Shown here piece after piece: positions 44,798-57,068 of a DNA stretch of 64,000 nucleotides; within the stretch, counting starts at the first letter, position 1, and each line of letters begins with the position of its first letter. The stretch is from Anniella stebbinsi (taxonomy: Eukaryota; Chordata; Lepidosauria; Squamata; Anniellidae), in contig JARDYH010000005.1 in assembly GCA_029215795.1 (NCBI GenBank), forward strand, positions 163,705,814 to 163,769,813. The letters run 5' to 3'. Below the pieces are notes generated by a model. The model was given only the letters and a program-made list of their open reading frames with translations. It was not told the origin of the DNA and searched no databases. The position numbers were made by a program, and so were the translations under genes.

Positions 44798-45635
44798 TGC
44801 ATTCGGACAACACATTCGTCACTGGTGGGTTGAGTAGCCAACTCACAGTTGGTACTCCCCACACAACATATTCCTACACAACTGTTGGTGGTTGGGGCTG
44901 GCGTTGAGTGGATTAATAGTCAATCCAGCATTTGACTGACACAGCCCCTGCCCCTCCCCCCTCCCTCAGTCCTCCCAGTTCTATCCCAGCAGCCTCTGCA
45001 AGTTGCACCAGTTATAGCAGAGTGACAGCCACCGCTTTGGTCGCTCTTGCCTCCAGACTCTATGGGCTTGTGTTTTAACTAGGCTGACCATCTGAAAAGG
45101 AGGACAGGGCTCATATAACTTTAACAGTTGTAGAGAAAAGGGAATTTCAGCTGGTGTCGTTTGTAAGCAATTAGTTCCTGGTGCAATTCCCTCTTCATCA
45201 CAACTGTTAAAGTTGCAGGCACTATACTAGAGTGACCATATACAAAAGAAGGCAGGGCTCTGCAACTTTAACTGTTGTGATGAAGAGGGAATATCACCAG
45301 GAACTAATTGCATACAAATGACACTGGCTGAAATTCCCTTTTCTCTACAACTGTTAAAGTTATATGAGCCCTGTCCTCCTTTTCAGATGGTCAGCCTAGT
45401 TTTAACCCACTCACCGCATGCCATTAACACACTCACCCCTCCACACAACACTTTAAACAACTGGCTTCGAGCTAAACAACTTGCAAGCCAGTTGTTTCTC
45501 TCAGTTTATTTGGGCGGAATAGCATACCGTCAGTAGTTTGTGAGCGGTGTGTTACCCTCCACATAACACAATAAGCAACACAACTGACAATTGTTCCCCC
45601 CACCCTCAGTTGCTTAATGTGTTGTCCGAATGCAG
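44798..45635. mobile_element. Inverted-repeat element (CTGCATTCGGACAACACATT ends)
   Basis: CTGCATTCGGACAACACATT at 44,798 and its complement, ending at 45,635, form inverted ends of about 20 bp. It is split by the hAT MITE at 45,080-45,398. It is non-coding; the superfamily is not determined. Confidence 0.6.
45072..45406. mobile_element. hAT-type MITE with 8-bp target duplication (nested)
   Basis: The 319-bp element 45,080-45,398 starts TAGGCTGACCAT and ends ATGGTCAGCCTA. It is flanked by GTTTTAAC on both sides (45,072-45,079 and 45,399-45,406). It belongs to the same family as 875-1194. Confidence 0.88.
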
Positions 45636-45702
45636 CCAGTGTCTTGGGTCATCATCCCCATACCTGCAACCTGCTGTTAGCTGTGACTCAGATCCAAGTG
45701 CC

Positions 45703-45880
45703 CATTCAAGCAACACGCTAAGCTACGGTTAGGCTGCTAACCCTTTTGCGGTAAATGATTAATGAGTATGTAAACCATGGTTATGTAGCCACCATAGTTA
45801 GGAATGGTTCACACAACACGCTAAGTCATGTTTAGCTCAAAATGCTTAACCACTGTAGTTTAGCATGTCGTATGAACAGG
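45703..45880. mobile_element. Palindromic MITE, family 1
   Basis: CATTCAAGCAACACGCTAAG and GTCGTATGAACAGG are its ends. It lies inside the hAT element. Confidence 0.6.
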
Positions 45881-46214
45881 GTCACAGTTAAATTCTTTTT
45901 GTCTTTTAAAGTGTTTTTTCAAGGATCCAGCTCCTACACGATCACATTGGCCAATTTTTCTTTGGGAGAGAGATTACCAGTTCAACAACCTGCAGGATTC
46001 CTGGTTCTTTGTCACAGGAAATAGGTGAGGAATATGGGACTCTCAAAGCTATCTTCATTAGGATTGATATCTCCAAGGAATGTTTAAGATTACTTGTGGG
46101 GAGGGGATTCCATAGGCTGTTTATTGTGTATTTCAACAAAATACTGGCGGCACCAATTTATAACATCAGTGTGAACCTTCATTACAGACACTGTTTGAAT
46201 TGTGATACACTGAA

Positions 46215-48242
46215 ATGGCAACGAAAGGAAAAACAAAATTCAAAGATGAATTCTCACAAGAGTTTCCATCAATTAAACGAGGTCTTCATGAATATGAAGC
46301 TTTCTGCCAATTATGCAAGTAAGTTTAGGCTTCAGTTTAGTCAGACTTAGAAAAAAATATAGATATGTGGATATTTTATGTAGGTATTATTTTTATTTTT
46401 TTTTCTTCTTCACAGCTGTTACATTTCAATTGGCCATGGAGGAAGAAGTGACCTCAAGGACCATTTGTCCACAACTAAACACAAAACGAATGTGAGCTTT
46501 GCCTCGGCTACAAAGCAACAGTCTAGTTTCTTTACTAGTAATAAGTCAGAAGAGAGAAAAGTTGCAGCTGCAGAAGCTACATTTGCTTTCCACTGTGTGA
46601 AACATCACCACTTCTATAACTCTAGCACGTGTACAAGCAAACTGATATCAGAAACGTTCACTGACTGTAAAGTTGCTACGAAATTGTCAAGTGCAAAGAC
46701 TAAGACTGAAGCAATAGTCGGCAATGTTAGAGCACCTTATGTCATTACAGATGTCAAAGACTCTCAAAACCCAACTTTGATGGTGTGAGCACTGATGCCA
46801 GTAACCATAAATACCACAAAATGTTCCCTATAGTTGTTCAGTATTTTGATAAAAAAGGTATTCAGACAAGGTTGTTAAGAGTTCAAGGAATGTGAGAATG
46901 AAACTTCCGATACTGTATCACAGTATCTTTATCATTCTATTGTAGAAAATGAGATTGCTTTCAAAATTAGTTCCTTTGGGGGTGATAACACCAATACCAA
47001 TTTTGGAGGATTGGCAAGGAAGGGGGAAAAAAACACCTTCAGAAAACTGAATCGTAAACTCAGTAGACCAATTGTAGGGGTTGGTTGTCCAGCACATATT
47101 GTCCACAATGCCATTTAAATTAGTGCTGATAGTCTGTCCATCGATATTCAGTGCATTATAAAGTGTACAACTATTTCTCTGTCTATACTGTGCGCGTTGC
47201 ATGTCTGAAAGAGTACTGTGAATTTGTGGATGTCTCATACGAAAATCTCATTATTCATGTAAAGACAAGATGGCTCAGCCTGTTTCCACCCATAGAAAGG
47301 TTCATCCAGATGTTTGAACCACTTAAATCATATTTTCTTTCTCTTGACAGATGCCCTGCTATTCTGAAATCATTATTTTCTGATGTTATTGGGGAGGCCT
47401 ATTTGTTGTTCTTATACGCTCAGATGAACCCATTTCAGAAGGGTATTAGTGTCATTGAGAGGGAAGAAATATCTGTGAATGAGGTAAGGTTTGAACTTCT
47501 GAATATGATACAGATATTGAGAGAAAGGCAGGAGAATTGTTTTCTTACTTCAAAAGTTAAAGAATTGCTAGGTTTGTCACAGTATCAAAGGACAAAATTT
47601 CGAGATCAATGCATGTCATTTTATCAGGCAACTATGGAATATCTGATAAAATGGAGCAAGTCTCTGTCTCACCTTGAACATTTTGACTAGCTACTTCTAA
47701 AAACATGCACCTGTTTGGAAAAAGGTAGAAGTTTCTCTGAAGTGATTGGAGGAAAACACAATGTGTAAAGTAAATGAGAGTGCTTTGTTTGATCAGGTCT
47801 TAAAACTGAAGTTGTATGTAAATGAGAATTTAGCAAATGTGAGTTGGGCAAGTTTGTTATCACGGAGGAAATGGGTGGGATTTTTGAACACTTGTGTTTC
47901 TGAGGAACAGAGTTAATCAAAATTGCTAACTTTTATTTTTCCATCCCTGGACATAAAGCCAATGTGGAGAGGATGTTTTCCCTCAGGAATATCAATTGGA
48001 CAGAAGAAAGACACAGGCTAATAACACAATCCATTACAGCAATCCTTCAAATACAGTATAACATGAGAACTGTCACCTGTTCAGAATTCAGTAAGATAAT
48101 TAAAAACCAGACAAAATTTCTTGACTCTGTGCACAGTTCAGAAAAATATGGATGGTTTGATAAACAACAACAACAAAATGAAAATATTATAGAACATGTT
48201 TTAGTTAGAGAAATCATTTTCTTACTTCAAGAATCCTGCTGA
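46215..48242 (+). pseudogene. hAT transposase pseudogene with BED zinc finger
   Basis: ATG at 46,215 opens a 34-codon first exon ending FCQLC. A 97-bp intron (46,319-46,415, GTAAGT to a pyrimidine tract and CACAG) follows. Splicing keeps the frame and completes a BED-type finger: CQLC, then a helix ending HLSTTKH. The second exon is open to a TGA at 46,786. Further on, in shifted frames, are GVGCPAHIVHNA-type sequence near 47,090, TRWLSLFPP (47,262) and the C-terminal hAT dimerisation part near 47,965 (NVERMFSLRNINWTEERHRL). Several stops and frameshifts make it dead. hAT transposases cut and paste DNA and leave 8-bp duplications. Confidence 0.88.
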
Positions 48243-48254
48243 TTTAACTGTACA

Positions 48255-48668
48255 TTAATGAGGATGAACTGGGGATCTGGAAACAAAGCCCTGTGAGGAG
48301 AAACTAAAAGAACTGGGCATTTTTAGCCTAGAGAAGAGAAGATTGAGGGGAGACATGATAGCACTCCTCAAATACTTGAAAGGTTGTCACACAGAAGAGG
48401 AACAGGATCTCTTCTCAATCATCCCAGAGTGCAGGACAGGAAGACAGATGCTGGCTGGACATTAGGAAAAACTTCCTGACTGTTAGAGCAGTACGACAAT
48501 GGAACCAATGACCTAGGGAGGTTGTGGGCTCTCCCACAGTAGAGGCCTTCAAAAGGCAGCTGGACAGCTATCTGTCAGGGATATGTTGATGTGGATTCCT
48601 GCATTGAGCAGGGGGTTGCTTGATGGCCTTTTAGGCCCCTTCCAACTCTTACTATTCTATGATTCTAA
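48255..48668 (+). mobile_element. CR1 LINE 3' end
   Basis: Plus-strand [20 protein letters not shown], then broken frames, ending CCTTCCAACTCTTACTATTC and TATGATTCTA. This is the standard CR1 C-terminus and short-repeat 3' tail. It is inserted in the hAT element after its transposase. Confidence 0.88.
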
Positions 48669-51600
48669 TTTTAGTACTGTTTGAACCACATAAGTATTTC
48701 TTCCTCTTGATTTCAGAATAGCAGGGCATCTGTCATTCTTTTCTGCCAATTTTCTTTGATCAATTAACATTTTTTTCAAAGGAAGTGTTAGATCTCTCCA
48801 TTAAACCCAGACAGTCAGTATCAGGCAAAAGTCATGCTCCCCTCTGCTGTTCTGGTGTGCCCTGACACAGAGCCCTCAGCTATTCTAGCCTGCCCTACTG
48901 CAGACTCTTCGAACTACTTTGGCTACTCTTGCAGATTCTTCAACTGTTCTGGCCTGCCCTGTCACAGACCTCGTTACTATTTTTGCCTGCCCTAAAACAG
49001 AAGTGTTGGAAGTGCCAGGTTAATTACGGTTATTTTATTAATGTTTATGCATTCTGAGTTATGTCAAACGCTTATGTATTTTAAATGCATAAATAAATAA
49101 ATAAATAAATATTTTTTAAAAATTGTCCTGGTTTTGAGGATTCATAATATAGCAACCCTACTTAGAAGAAAATGAAATAAAAGAGGTTATAAGAGTTCTA
49201 AAAAACAACAAAAGTCCCGGGGACGATGGTTTCATAGCAGAATTTTATAAAGCCTGTATAGATAAATTGGTGCCAGAATTGAAGAGATTATTTCATGAAA
49301 TACAAGAAGGAGGGCCTCTTCCTAAAATGTGGACACAGACCACAATAACATTGATACCAAAACCAAATAAAAGCAACTGCAATCCAGATTCGTATAGACC
49401 TATTTCTGTACTTTATGTAGATTATAAGATATTTACCAAAATATGGGCCAAACGCTTAAAAGAAGTTATTAATGAATCCATAGGCTCTGACCAACACGGG
49501 TTTCTGAAAAACAGATTCTTTACAGAACCAGTTAGGAAAATATTTGGTCTGATGAATATGTGTAAAATAGGGAAACACCCAATGGTAATTATGACACTGG
49601 ATTTATATAAAGCATTTGATACGGTAAACCCAAAATTTACAGTTAATCTGCCAAATATATACGATTTGGGGAGTAAGTTAAAACACATAATAGAAGTAAT
49701 ATATGTACAAACAACAGCTAAAATAAGGTACAATCGATTAGAAACAAGAGAAATAAATTTAAATTCAGGAACAAGGCAGGGCTGTCCATTATCACCATTA
49801 TTATTCACAATGAAGATTGAATTTTTGGCGGACAGAATAAGAGCAAATGCAGATATTAAAGGAATCCAGGTGAGTAGCAAAGAATTTAAATTAAGTTTAT
49901 ATGCGGACGATATATTATTGACATTACAAAATTCAAAAAAGGGAATAAAAGAAATGGTAAGAGAATTGGCAGAATTCCAACAGGTAGCAGGACGTAAGGT
50001 AAATGAAAAGAAATCGGGCTTGATTTATTTGAACATAGGGCCCCAGGAACAAATAGAAATCTCTAAAATGACCGGTATTCCCTTAGTATTCAAAGCATTC
50101 AGATATTTAGGAATCCAGATTCCTAAAAAGCAATATATAGAAATTAAACTACGGGAGATTGTGGAAGGAATTAAAAAATGATATAGCCAGATGGGAGAGA
50201 ATACAATTATCTCGCTCAGATCGGTTTATGACCATAAAGATGATGCTGGTACCAAAATTTACATACTTATTTAACACATTCCCGCAGGAAATCCCAAGTA
50301 GCAGGTTTAAAGTATGGCAAAATAGAATAGAAAAACTTATATTCAAAAGTAAAAGACCCAGAATGGCAAAAGCCTTAAGATACAGAGCTATGCAAGATGG
50401 AAAATGGAGTATACCACATCTAAAAACATATTATGATACATACCAATTAAGATACTTGCTAACAATGACAAAGGAGGGGGAGTATACAATGGGTAGAAAT
50501 AGAAAAGAAATTGATGGGATACAAAAAAGAATGCAGAATATGTTCTATAATAGAAAATATATAAAACAACAAATGGGCAACAAACGAAGTACAATAAAGG
50601 GAATACTGAAAACATGGTATAGTAAAAAGGAAGGATTAATGCCAGGAACTTCACCATTAACACCAATATGGATGCACACAGAATTTGATATAAAAAAGAA
50701 AGCAGGAGCAAAACGCATATTGAAAGAAATAGGACTGATACAAATGAGGATTTTTTTAATGAACAACAGCATCCTATAATGCAGGAAATATGGAACAAGC
50801 GAACACAGAATTTAGAAATCTCATAAATAGCATGGTTGCAAATAAGTAAATTTATAAGAAATAGAAAGATTGAGAGGCAAAGCACAAGGAAGTTAACAGA
50901 ATGGGAAAAGTTCGTGGATAAATATAAAGTAGGGGATAAGGGTACCATAACACAAATATATAGAATCCTAATAAAGCAGGAAATCAAAGGAAATGTGACA
51001 GTAAAGCAGATATGGGAAAGAGATTTCGAAGAGGGGATTGAGGATGGAGAATGGGCAGATATCTTTGAGAAATTCCCCTTTCAAACAACATCTACAAAGA
51101 TAAAGGAAGGGGCATTAAAATTAGTTCAGAAGTAGTACTTGACACCTGTGAGGTTGGCAAAAATTAATAGAAATCTGTCATCGCTTTGCTGGAGAGGATA
51201 TAAAGATAACGGAACCCAAATTCATACGTGGTGGGAATGTAGGGAGGTCAGGAAATTCTGGGATAAGGTTTTTCAAAAAAATTGAAAAAATTACAGACCA
51301 AGAGATTTGTAGAAAGCCAGAGTTAGCCCTTCTGAATATGTGCGTAAAAGAAAATAGGGCGATAAAAGATAAAGTACTAATTGGTTTTATGTTAACAGCA
51401 GCAAGGCAATTGATAGCAACCAAACAGAAGACAGCTCAGATGTTGACAATAAATATGTGGGGGGAAAACCTTTGGAACATAGCGATAAGTTAAAAGCTGA
51501 CACAGAGGTTAAGAGTCCATAGAGGAAAAAACAAAAGAGATACCTTTAGAATGGATTGGCAAGCATATATAGACTACATGAAAAAGAAACCTAACAGAAA

Positions 51601-52001
51601 AACCATGGCAGAAGCATACAAAAATCTATGGGACTGGGGCGGGACTTCCGATATGCAGTAAACAGATCGGGATTGTATCTCCTCCCATGGGAGAAAAACA
51701 AAAAAGAACAATATCCCAATTATAAGAGCTTCAAACTGTAAGTGAAGAGAAATGTTTATTATGGGAATCATTACAGAATAAAGGGAAGTTATCTGCAAGG
51801 TTGTAGATAAACCGGCAGTCTTACATTTTAATGAACTGGGAGAGCAGCCAAGCTGGGATTGAAACAGCAGACTGCGCGTATCTCTGTTGATACAACTTTA
51901 AACAAAAGCAAAGAATAATTTGTACTTATGAAGAATACTGGACATTATTAGCCAATTAGCTAATTAGCAGAGATCTAAATAAGAGGTAGCAGAAAGATCG
52001 A

Positions 52002-53026
52002 ATGCCGCAACCGTTGGCTGGATGCCAGATGACCAGCAGAGGGGGGAAAAGTAAGAAAATCTTGCCACCGAAGTGGTCGAGAATTAAAGTACATCCCTCT
52101 GACAAAAGTTGGTGTCGTCTGACTAGAAAGAATTCAGAAAATTCAGAAGCAGTCATGACGAATGGGAAAATGGGTCCGCCGGCAATCGGAAGTGGGAATC
52201 ATAAAAATGGAGCTAAGCCAGGAGCAATTCCTAAGATAACGAAACCACAAACAGAGCCGATGTCCTCTGAAGCTTTACTGGCTAGTATTCAAGACATGAT
52301 AGATAAACAGAAGCAGGAGCTCATGCAGGAGGTTAAGAAGGTCCAGATTTCTCAATCGGAATTACAAAGTGGTCTTCAGATGATTAATGATAAATTTGTA
52401 TCCTTGGAGCAGCAATCAGAGCAGAACAAAGATAAGATAAAAAAGCAAAAAATAATTTTACAAGAAATGGACTTACGTTTAATTTCTATGGAAGATAGAG
52501 ATAGAAGAATGAATATACGCATCAGATTCTTCCAGGAACGGCAGGGGGAAAACTCAAAGATTTTGAAAGAGAAGCTAACGGAATGGATTAAGGAGATGGA
52601 TCCTAAAGTGATATGGGCTGAAGAAGATATTGAAAGGATCCACAGAGTTGGACCTAAAAGGAGTGGAATGGTCCCAAGAGACATAATAGTAAGATTTGCC
52701 AGTTTTTACAAAAAAGAAAAATTGATGCAAACCATCAGACGTGCTGGGCAATTGATGTTCCAATCTTCACGGATACAGATCTACAATGATATTTATTTTC
52801 AAACAATCCAATGGAGAAAGAGTGTGAAGTGTGTACAACTACCCTGCGGAAGAATTCAATTGTTTATAGCTGGGGATATCCAGTATTCCTGAGATTTATG
52901 TACAAGGGGAAACAACATAGAATAACATCATGTGAGCAAGGAATGGATCTGCTGCGGAGTCTGGCCCTGATGGAGAAAGAACAAGAAAGAGAAGAAGAAG
53001 GAGCAGCAGGAGGAAGCAGTTTGTGA
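52002..53026 (+). pseudogene. L1 ORF1 (one frameshift)
   Basis: The frame from 52,002 has a basic N-terminal region, a coiled coil (about residues 90-165) and the RRM-like/C-terminal domain signatures ERIHRVGPKR, VPRDIIVRFASFYKKEKLM and RIQIYNDI. At about 52,830 the frame shifts by -1, and the end of the domain continues in the frame 52,811-53,026 (YSWGYPVFLRFMYKGKQH). L1 ORF1p is an RNA-binding trimer that packages L1 RNA. The single shift is the only break seen. Confidence 0.9.
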
Positions 53027-53266
53027 CTGAGAAATGGATTAAAGAGGGATAATAAGAAGAGCAAAGGGAGGGGGAATTCTGTTTTGGTTCCATGTCGGAT
53101 GTCTGCCGTCCCCCACCCCCCAAGGGACCTAAGAAGAGGAAGAGAGGAGCCACTGCCCGGGGAAACCCAGGGTTGAAGGGGGGGAAATGGGGGTTATATG
53201 TGGGGGGAAGGGGGAGGGAAGGGGGGTAATTGTGATACATTAGGAGACCTACAGAAAAAATTAAAA

Positions 53267-56200
53267 ATGGAGATACGGAAAATAAAGTAAGATCGATAAC
53301 TTTAAATGTTAATGGGTTAGGTAGTGTTATTAAAAGAAAGAGGATTGAAAGGTTGTTGAATAAAAGGAAAGCTGATATATTTTTACAAGAAACACATCAG
53401 AAAGAAGACAGTAGAAATGAACTTAAAATTAGGAATTTGGGTGTATATGAGAAAGCATATGGGACTTCTAAAGCAAGAGGTGTTGCGATAATAATCTCTA
53501 AAAAATGTGCACTTAATGTGGTGAAAATGGTAAAGGATGTGAGGGGAAGATTTATTATTTTACACTGTTTCTTGGGGGAGGAAAAATATGTATTGGTTAA
53601 TGTGTATGCTCCAAATGAAAAGCAAATGGATTTTTATGATAAAGTGTTTAGTAATACGGGGAATGTAGAGAAAGCAAATATTGTAATGGCTGGAGACTTC
53701 AATATGGTGATGGATAAAATAAAAGATAAAGATACTATAAAAGGTATCGGGAAAACGGGTTTAGCAAAAGCAATGGAGCAAAAAGAATTAAAGGATGTTT
53801 GGAGAATAGTAAAAGGGGAAGAAAAAATATATACTATTTACTCATCAAAATACAAGAGTTTCTCCAGGATTGTATATTTGTTTCAAAGAATTTGCTTTCT
53901 AAGATTATGGATTGTGAAACAGATGTAATTAAGGTTTCAGATCACGCATTAATAAGCATGGATATTAAAATAAAGAAAGATTACAGGGAAGCAAAAAGGT
54001 GGAGATTAGATACTAAAATTTTAAATTATAAAAATATTGTGGAAAAAATGAAAAAGGAAATTAAGACTATATGGGAAATAAATGAAACAGGTAAATTCGC
54101 AGGGGATAGTTTGGGACACGATGAAAGCAGTAGTGAGAAGAATATGTATTAGAGAATCGTGTAAATTAAAAAGACAACAAGATACACATAGTAAAAAGAT
54201 CGAAGAGGAGATTAAGGAATTAGAGGAACAATTTAGAACTAATAAGGATATGCATATATATGCCCAACTCCAAGCAAAAAAGAAAGAACTTGAGGGAAAG
54301 GACATAAAGAGAGTTCAAAAAGAATTAATATATTTGAAAAGGATTTTTTTTGAATATAGCAACAGAAATTCTAAAATGCTAGCATGGTCCATGCAATCAA
54401 AGAAGGAAAAAAATATAATAGGGACAATTAAAGATAAAACGGGGAAAAACTGTAATTTAATGAAGGGTAAATTAAAAATTTTTGAAGATTTTTATCAGGA
54501 ATTGTATACATCAGAAGCGGGCCCACAAACAAGAATACAGGAATATATAGAGAAAAACTGGAAGATAAGATTACAAGATAAGGATAGGGATTATATGGAA
54601 GCATTAGTGACGGAAAAAGAAATAGAGGGAATTATTGACAAATTGAAAGGAGGGAAATCTCCAGGAGTTGATGGGTTGGGGCCGGAATATTTTAAGATAT
54701 TTAAAGAACTTCTACTACCAAAACTGGAAAAATTGTATAACAATATAATAAAGGGAGAGAAGACCCCGCCATCGTGGGAACATTCGTTGATAATATTAAT
54801 CCCGAAACCAGATAAGGACTTAACGGACCCAGCTTCATATAGACCTATTTCTTTAATTAATCAAGATTCTAAAATATTTACAGAAATCATGGCAACAAGA
54901 TTAAATACCTTTATAAATAAGTATATAAAAAAGGATCAATGTGGATTTATTCCAGAGAGGCAAATGCCAAATTTAATAGGGAGGATATTGAATATAATAA
55001 ATACTATTACAAGAAGGAATTTAAAAGCAGGGCTGATAGCTTTGGATATTTTTAAAGCCTTTGATTGCGTGGAATGGCCAGCATTAAAAACTATTATAAA
55101 GATATTTGGTTTTGGAGAAAGGTTCATGGGAGTGATTAATCAGCTTTATGCAAACAATAAGGCGGAGGTAATGGTAAATGATGGTTTAACACAACAAATT
55201 ACCTTAGCCCAAGGCACAAGACAAGGGTGTCCTCTCTCCCCAATATTATTTGCAATTGTTATAGAAATATTGGCAAATGTTATTAGGGAGGACGAGAGAT
55301 TGAAAGGAATAGGAGGGGAGGATAAAATAAAAATTAATATGTTTGCGGATGATACTTTATTGACACTAGAAAATCCGGGGGGAAATATAGAAGAAATAAA
55401 ACAACATTTGAGAGAATTTGGAGAGATTACAGGGTTACAGGTAAATTGGGGGAAATCAGAAATGATGTTATTTAATTATGATAAAGTAGAAAGGGATGAG
55501 TGTAGTTTAAAACTAGATCTGAAGGTTAAAAATATAGTGCACTATTTAGGAGTTTATATTATGAAAGATTTAGAAAAGTTAGAGGAAATAAATTTTAGTA
55601 GTTTAAAAAAACAGATAATGAAGAAGTTAGAGGCTTATAGGAAATTAAAGCATTCATGGTTTGGTAGAACAGCGGTTATTAAAATGAAAATATTACCAAA
55701 GATTATTTTTTTGTTTAGAATGTTACCAATTAAAATAACAGAAGTAGAATTAAGAAGTTGGCAAAGTATGATAAATAATTATTGTAACGGAGATAGAAAA
55801 GCAAGAATTAATGAAACGAAATGGTATTTCAAAGGAAAGGAGGGTTGGGACTCCCGAATATAAAGATGTATTATATAGCTAACCAATTAAGATATGTTAT
55901 AAATAGTATAGTAGGGAAAGAGGATTTAGAATGGTTAAAGATGCAGACAGGAGAAATAGAGTTAGAGTTACAAAATATTTTTTTAGTAAAATACAAAAGA
56001 ATCAACTGAAGGATATGGAAAATCCCATCCTAAGGAATATCAAAGAAATTTGGGGAAGGTATAAAAAGAAATTAATACCAGGAATTTCTCCTCTAACCCC
56101 AGTTGTTTTATTGGAAAACTTCCCAGGTAATTTGAGAAGAGAATTGGAAGGGCTACTGAGGGGAAAAATAATTAAAGTGAAAGACTGGTTAATTAGACTG

Positions 56201-57068
56201 GTTAATAAAAAGCAAATAGAAGAAGTTCTAAGAGGGCAAAAAAGATTATGGTTCAAGTGTTTACAATTGGAACAATGGACACAAAAATGGAAAAAGAAAA
56301 ATAAGGATTGTAGAAAGGAAACAAGATTTGAAAAGCTAATTGAGTCAAGAGAGAAGGAGGGGGAAAATAAAAGTAAAAAAGGTATAATAAGTGAAATATA
56401 TATTGTTATAGGAGGGTGAGTCACAAGAAATTCTGAAAACAATCTGGGAAGATTTAAAAATTCAAATCACTGGGGATAGATGGGGGAAGATATGGGAACC
56501 AAGAACTTCAAAGTTGTTATCAATAAGGATAAAAGAAAATCATTATAAAATAATTTGGAGATGGTATCTCACTCCCATAAGATTACATCAGATAGATAAG
56601 AAAATGTCAAAGCTATGCTTGGAGGGGGTGTCAGGAAGTTGGGACTTATTACCATATGTGGTGGACATGTATGTAAAAAAAAATTTGAAAAGAGTTTTTA
56701 AAGAAATAAGTGAAATATTGGGTAAGAATGTGGAAGCAAGTCCAAATATAGCATTATTGGGGATGTTTGAGAAAGAATATGGGAATAATAATATAAGAGA
56801 ATTGATAAACAACCTCCTGACACCGGCTAGATTAACAATAGCTAAAAGTTGGGAAATACAAGGGAATTATAGTATAGAAGAATGGTACAAAGGAGTGTGG
56901 GATATTGCCATTAATGATAGATTAACATGTAAAATGAAAGTTAGGATGGGACTATCCAAAAAGAATGATTTTGAAAGTATTTGGGGATTATTTATAGAAT
57001 ATGTTTTAGTAAAGGGGAGAGGATGTACACCTTCAAAAGAATCACTGCAATTTTGGAAAAATGTATAA
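53267..57068 (+). pseudogene. L1 ORF2 (endonuclease and RT, several frameshifts)
   Basis: The likely start ATG at 53,267 is one base out of frame with the endonuclease (TLNVNGL, LQETH, VYAPN, MAGDFN). The endonuclease continues in a second frame (SDHALISMDI). A 593-codon stretch (54,082-55,863) holds the RT: KSPGVDGLGPEYF, ILIPKPDKD, ALDIFKAFD, RQGCPLSPILF and the active-site FADD. After 55,840 the C-terminal part passes through at least three frames (55,821, 55,931, 56,514). The zinc-knuckle region near 56,610 is scrambled by shifts. The function in the live element is target nicking and target-primed reverse transcription. Confidence 0.9.

Larger units (their letters stand above)
43415..49160 (+). 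mobile_element. Decayed autonomous hAT transposon (about 5.7 kb)
   Basis: The left end TAGGGTTGCCATACATCCTG (43,415) and the right end, complement of TAGGGTTGCTATATTATGAA (49,160), are imperfect inverted repeats. Between them lie a GC-rich 5' part, a BED-finger transposase pseudogene (46,215-48,242) and a non-coding 3' part. Nested inside are MITEs at 44.8-45.9 kb and a CR1 end at 48.3 kb. A matching 8-bp target duplication is not visible, and the unit's own sequence between the equivalents of about 24.24 and 29.98 kb is missing here, so a deletion probably removed one flank. Confidence 0.75.

Noticed and set aside
43401..49168. CTTAGAGC / CTTAGAAG as the target duplication of the 5.7-kb hAT
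   Set aside because: The left word lies 6 bp away from the inverted end and the two match at only 6 of 8 bases; comparison with the sister units shows the left word is ordinary unit sequence.
50388..50987. A 199-codon hydrophobic minus-strand frame
   Set aside because: It is antisense to A-rich L1 ORF2; A-rich sense codons give Leu/Ile/Phe-rich antisense frames. The same applies to 54,021-54,305 and 56,002-56,442.
54082..55863. A functional reverse transcriptase gene (593 codons)
   Set aside because: It is the middle of L1 ORF2; the endonuclease upstream and the C-terminus downstream are in other frames, so no full protein can be made.
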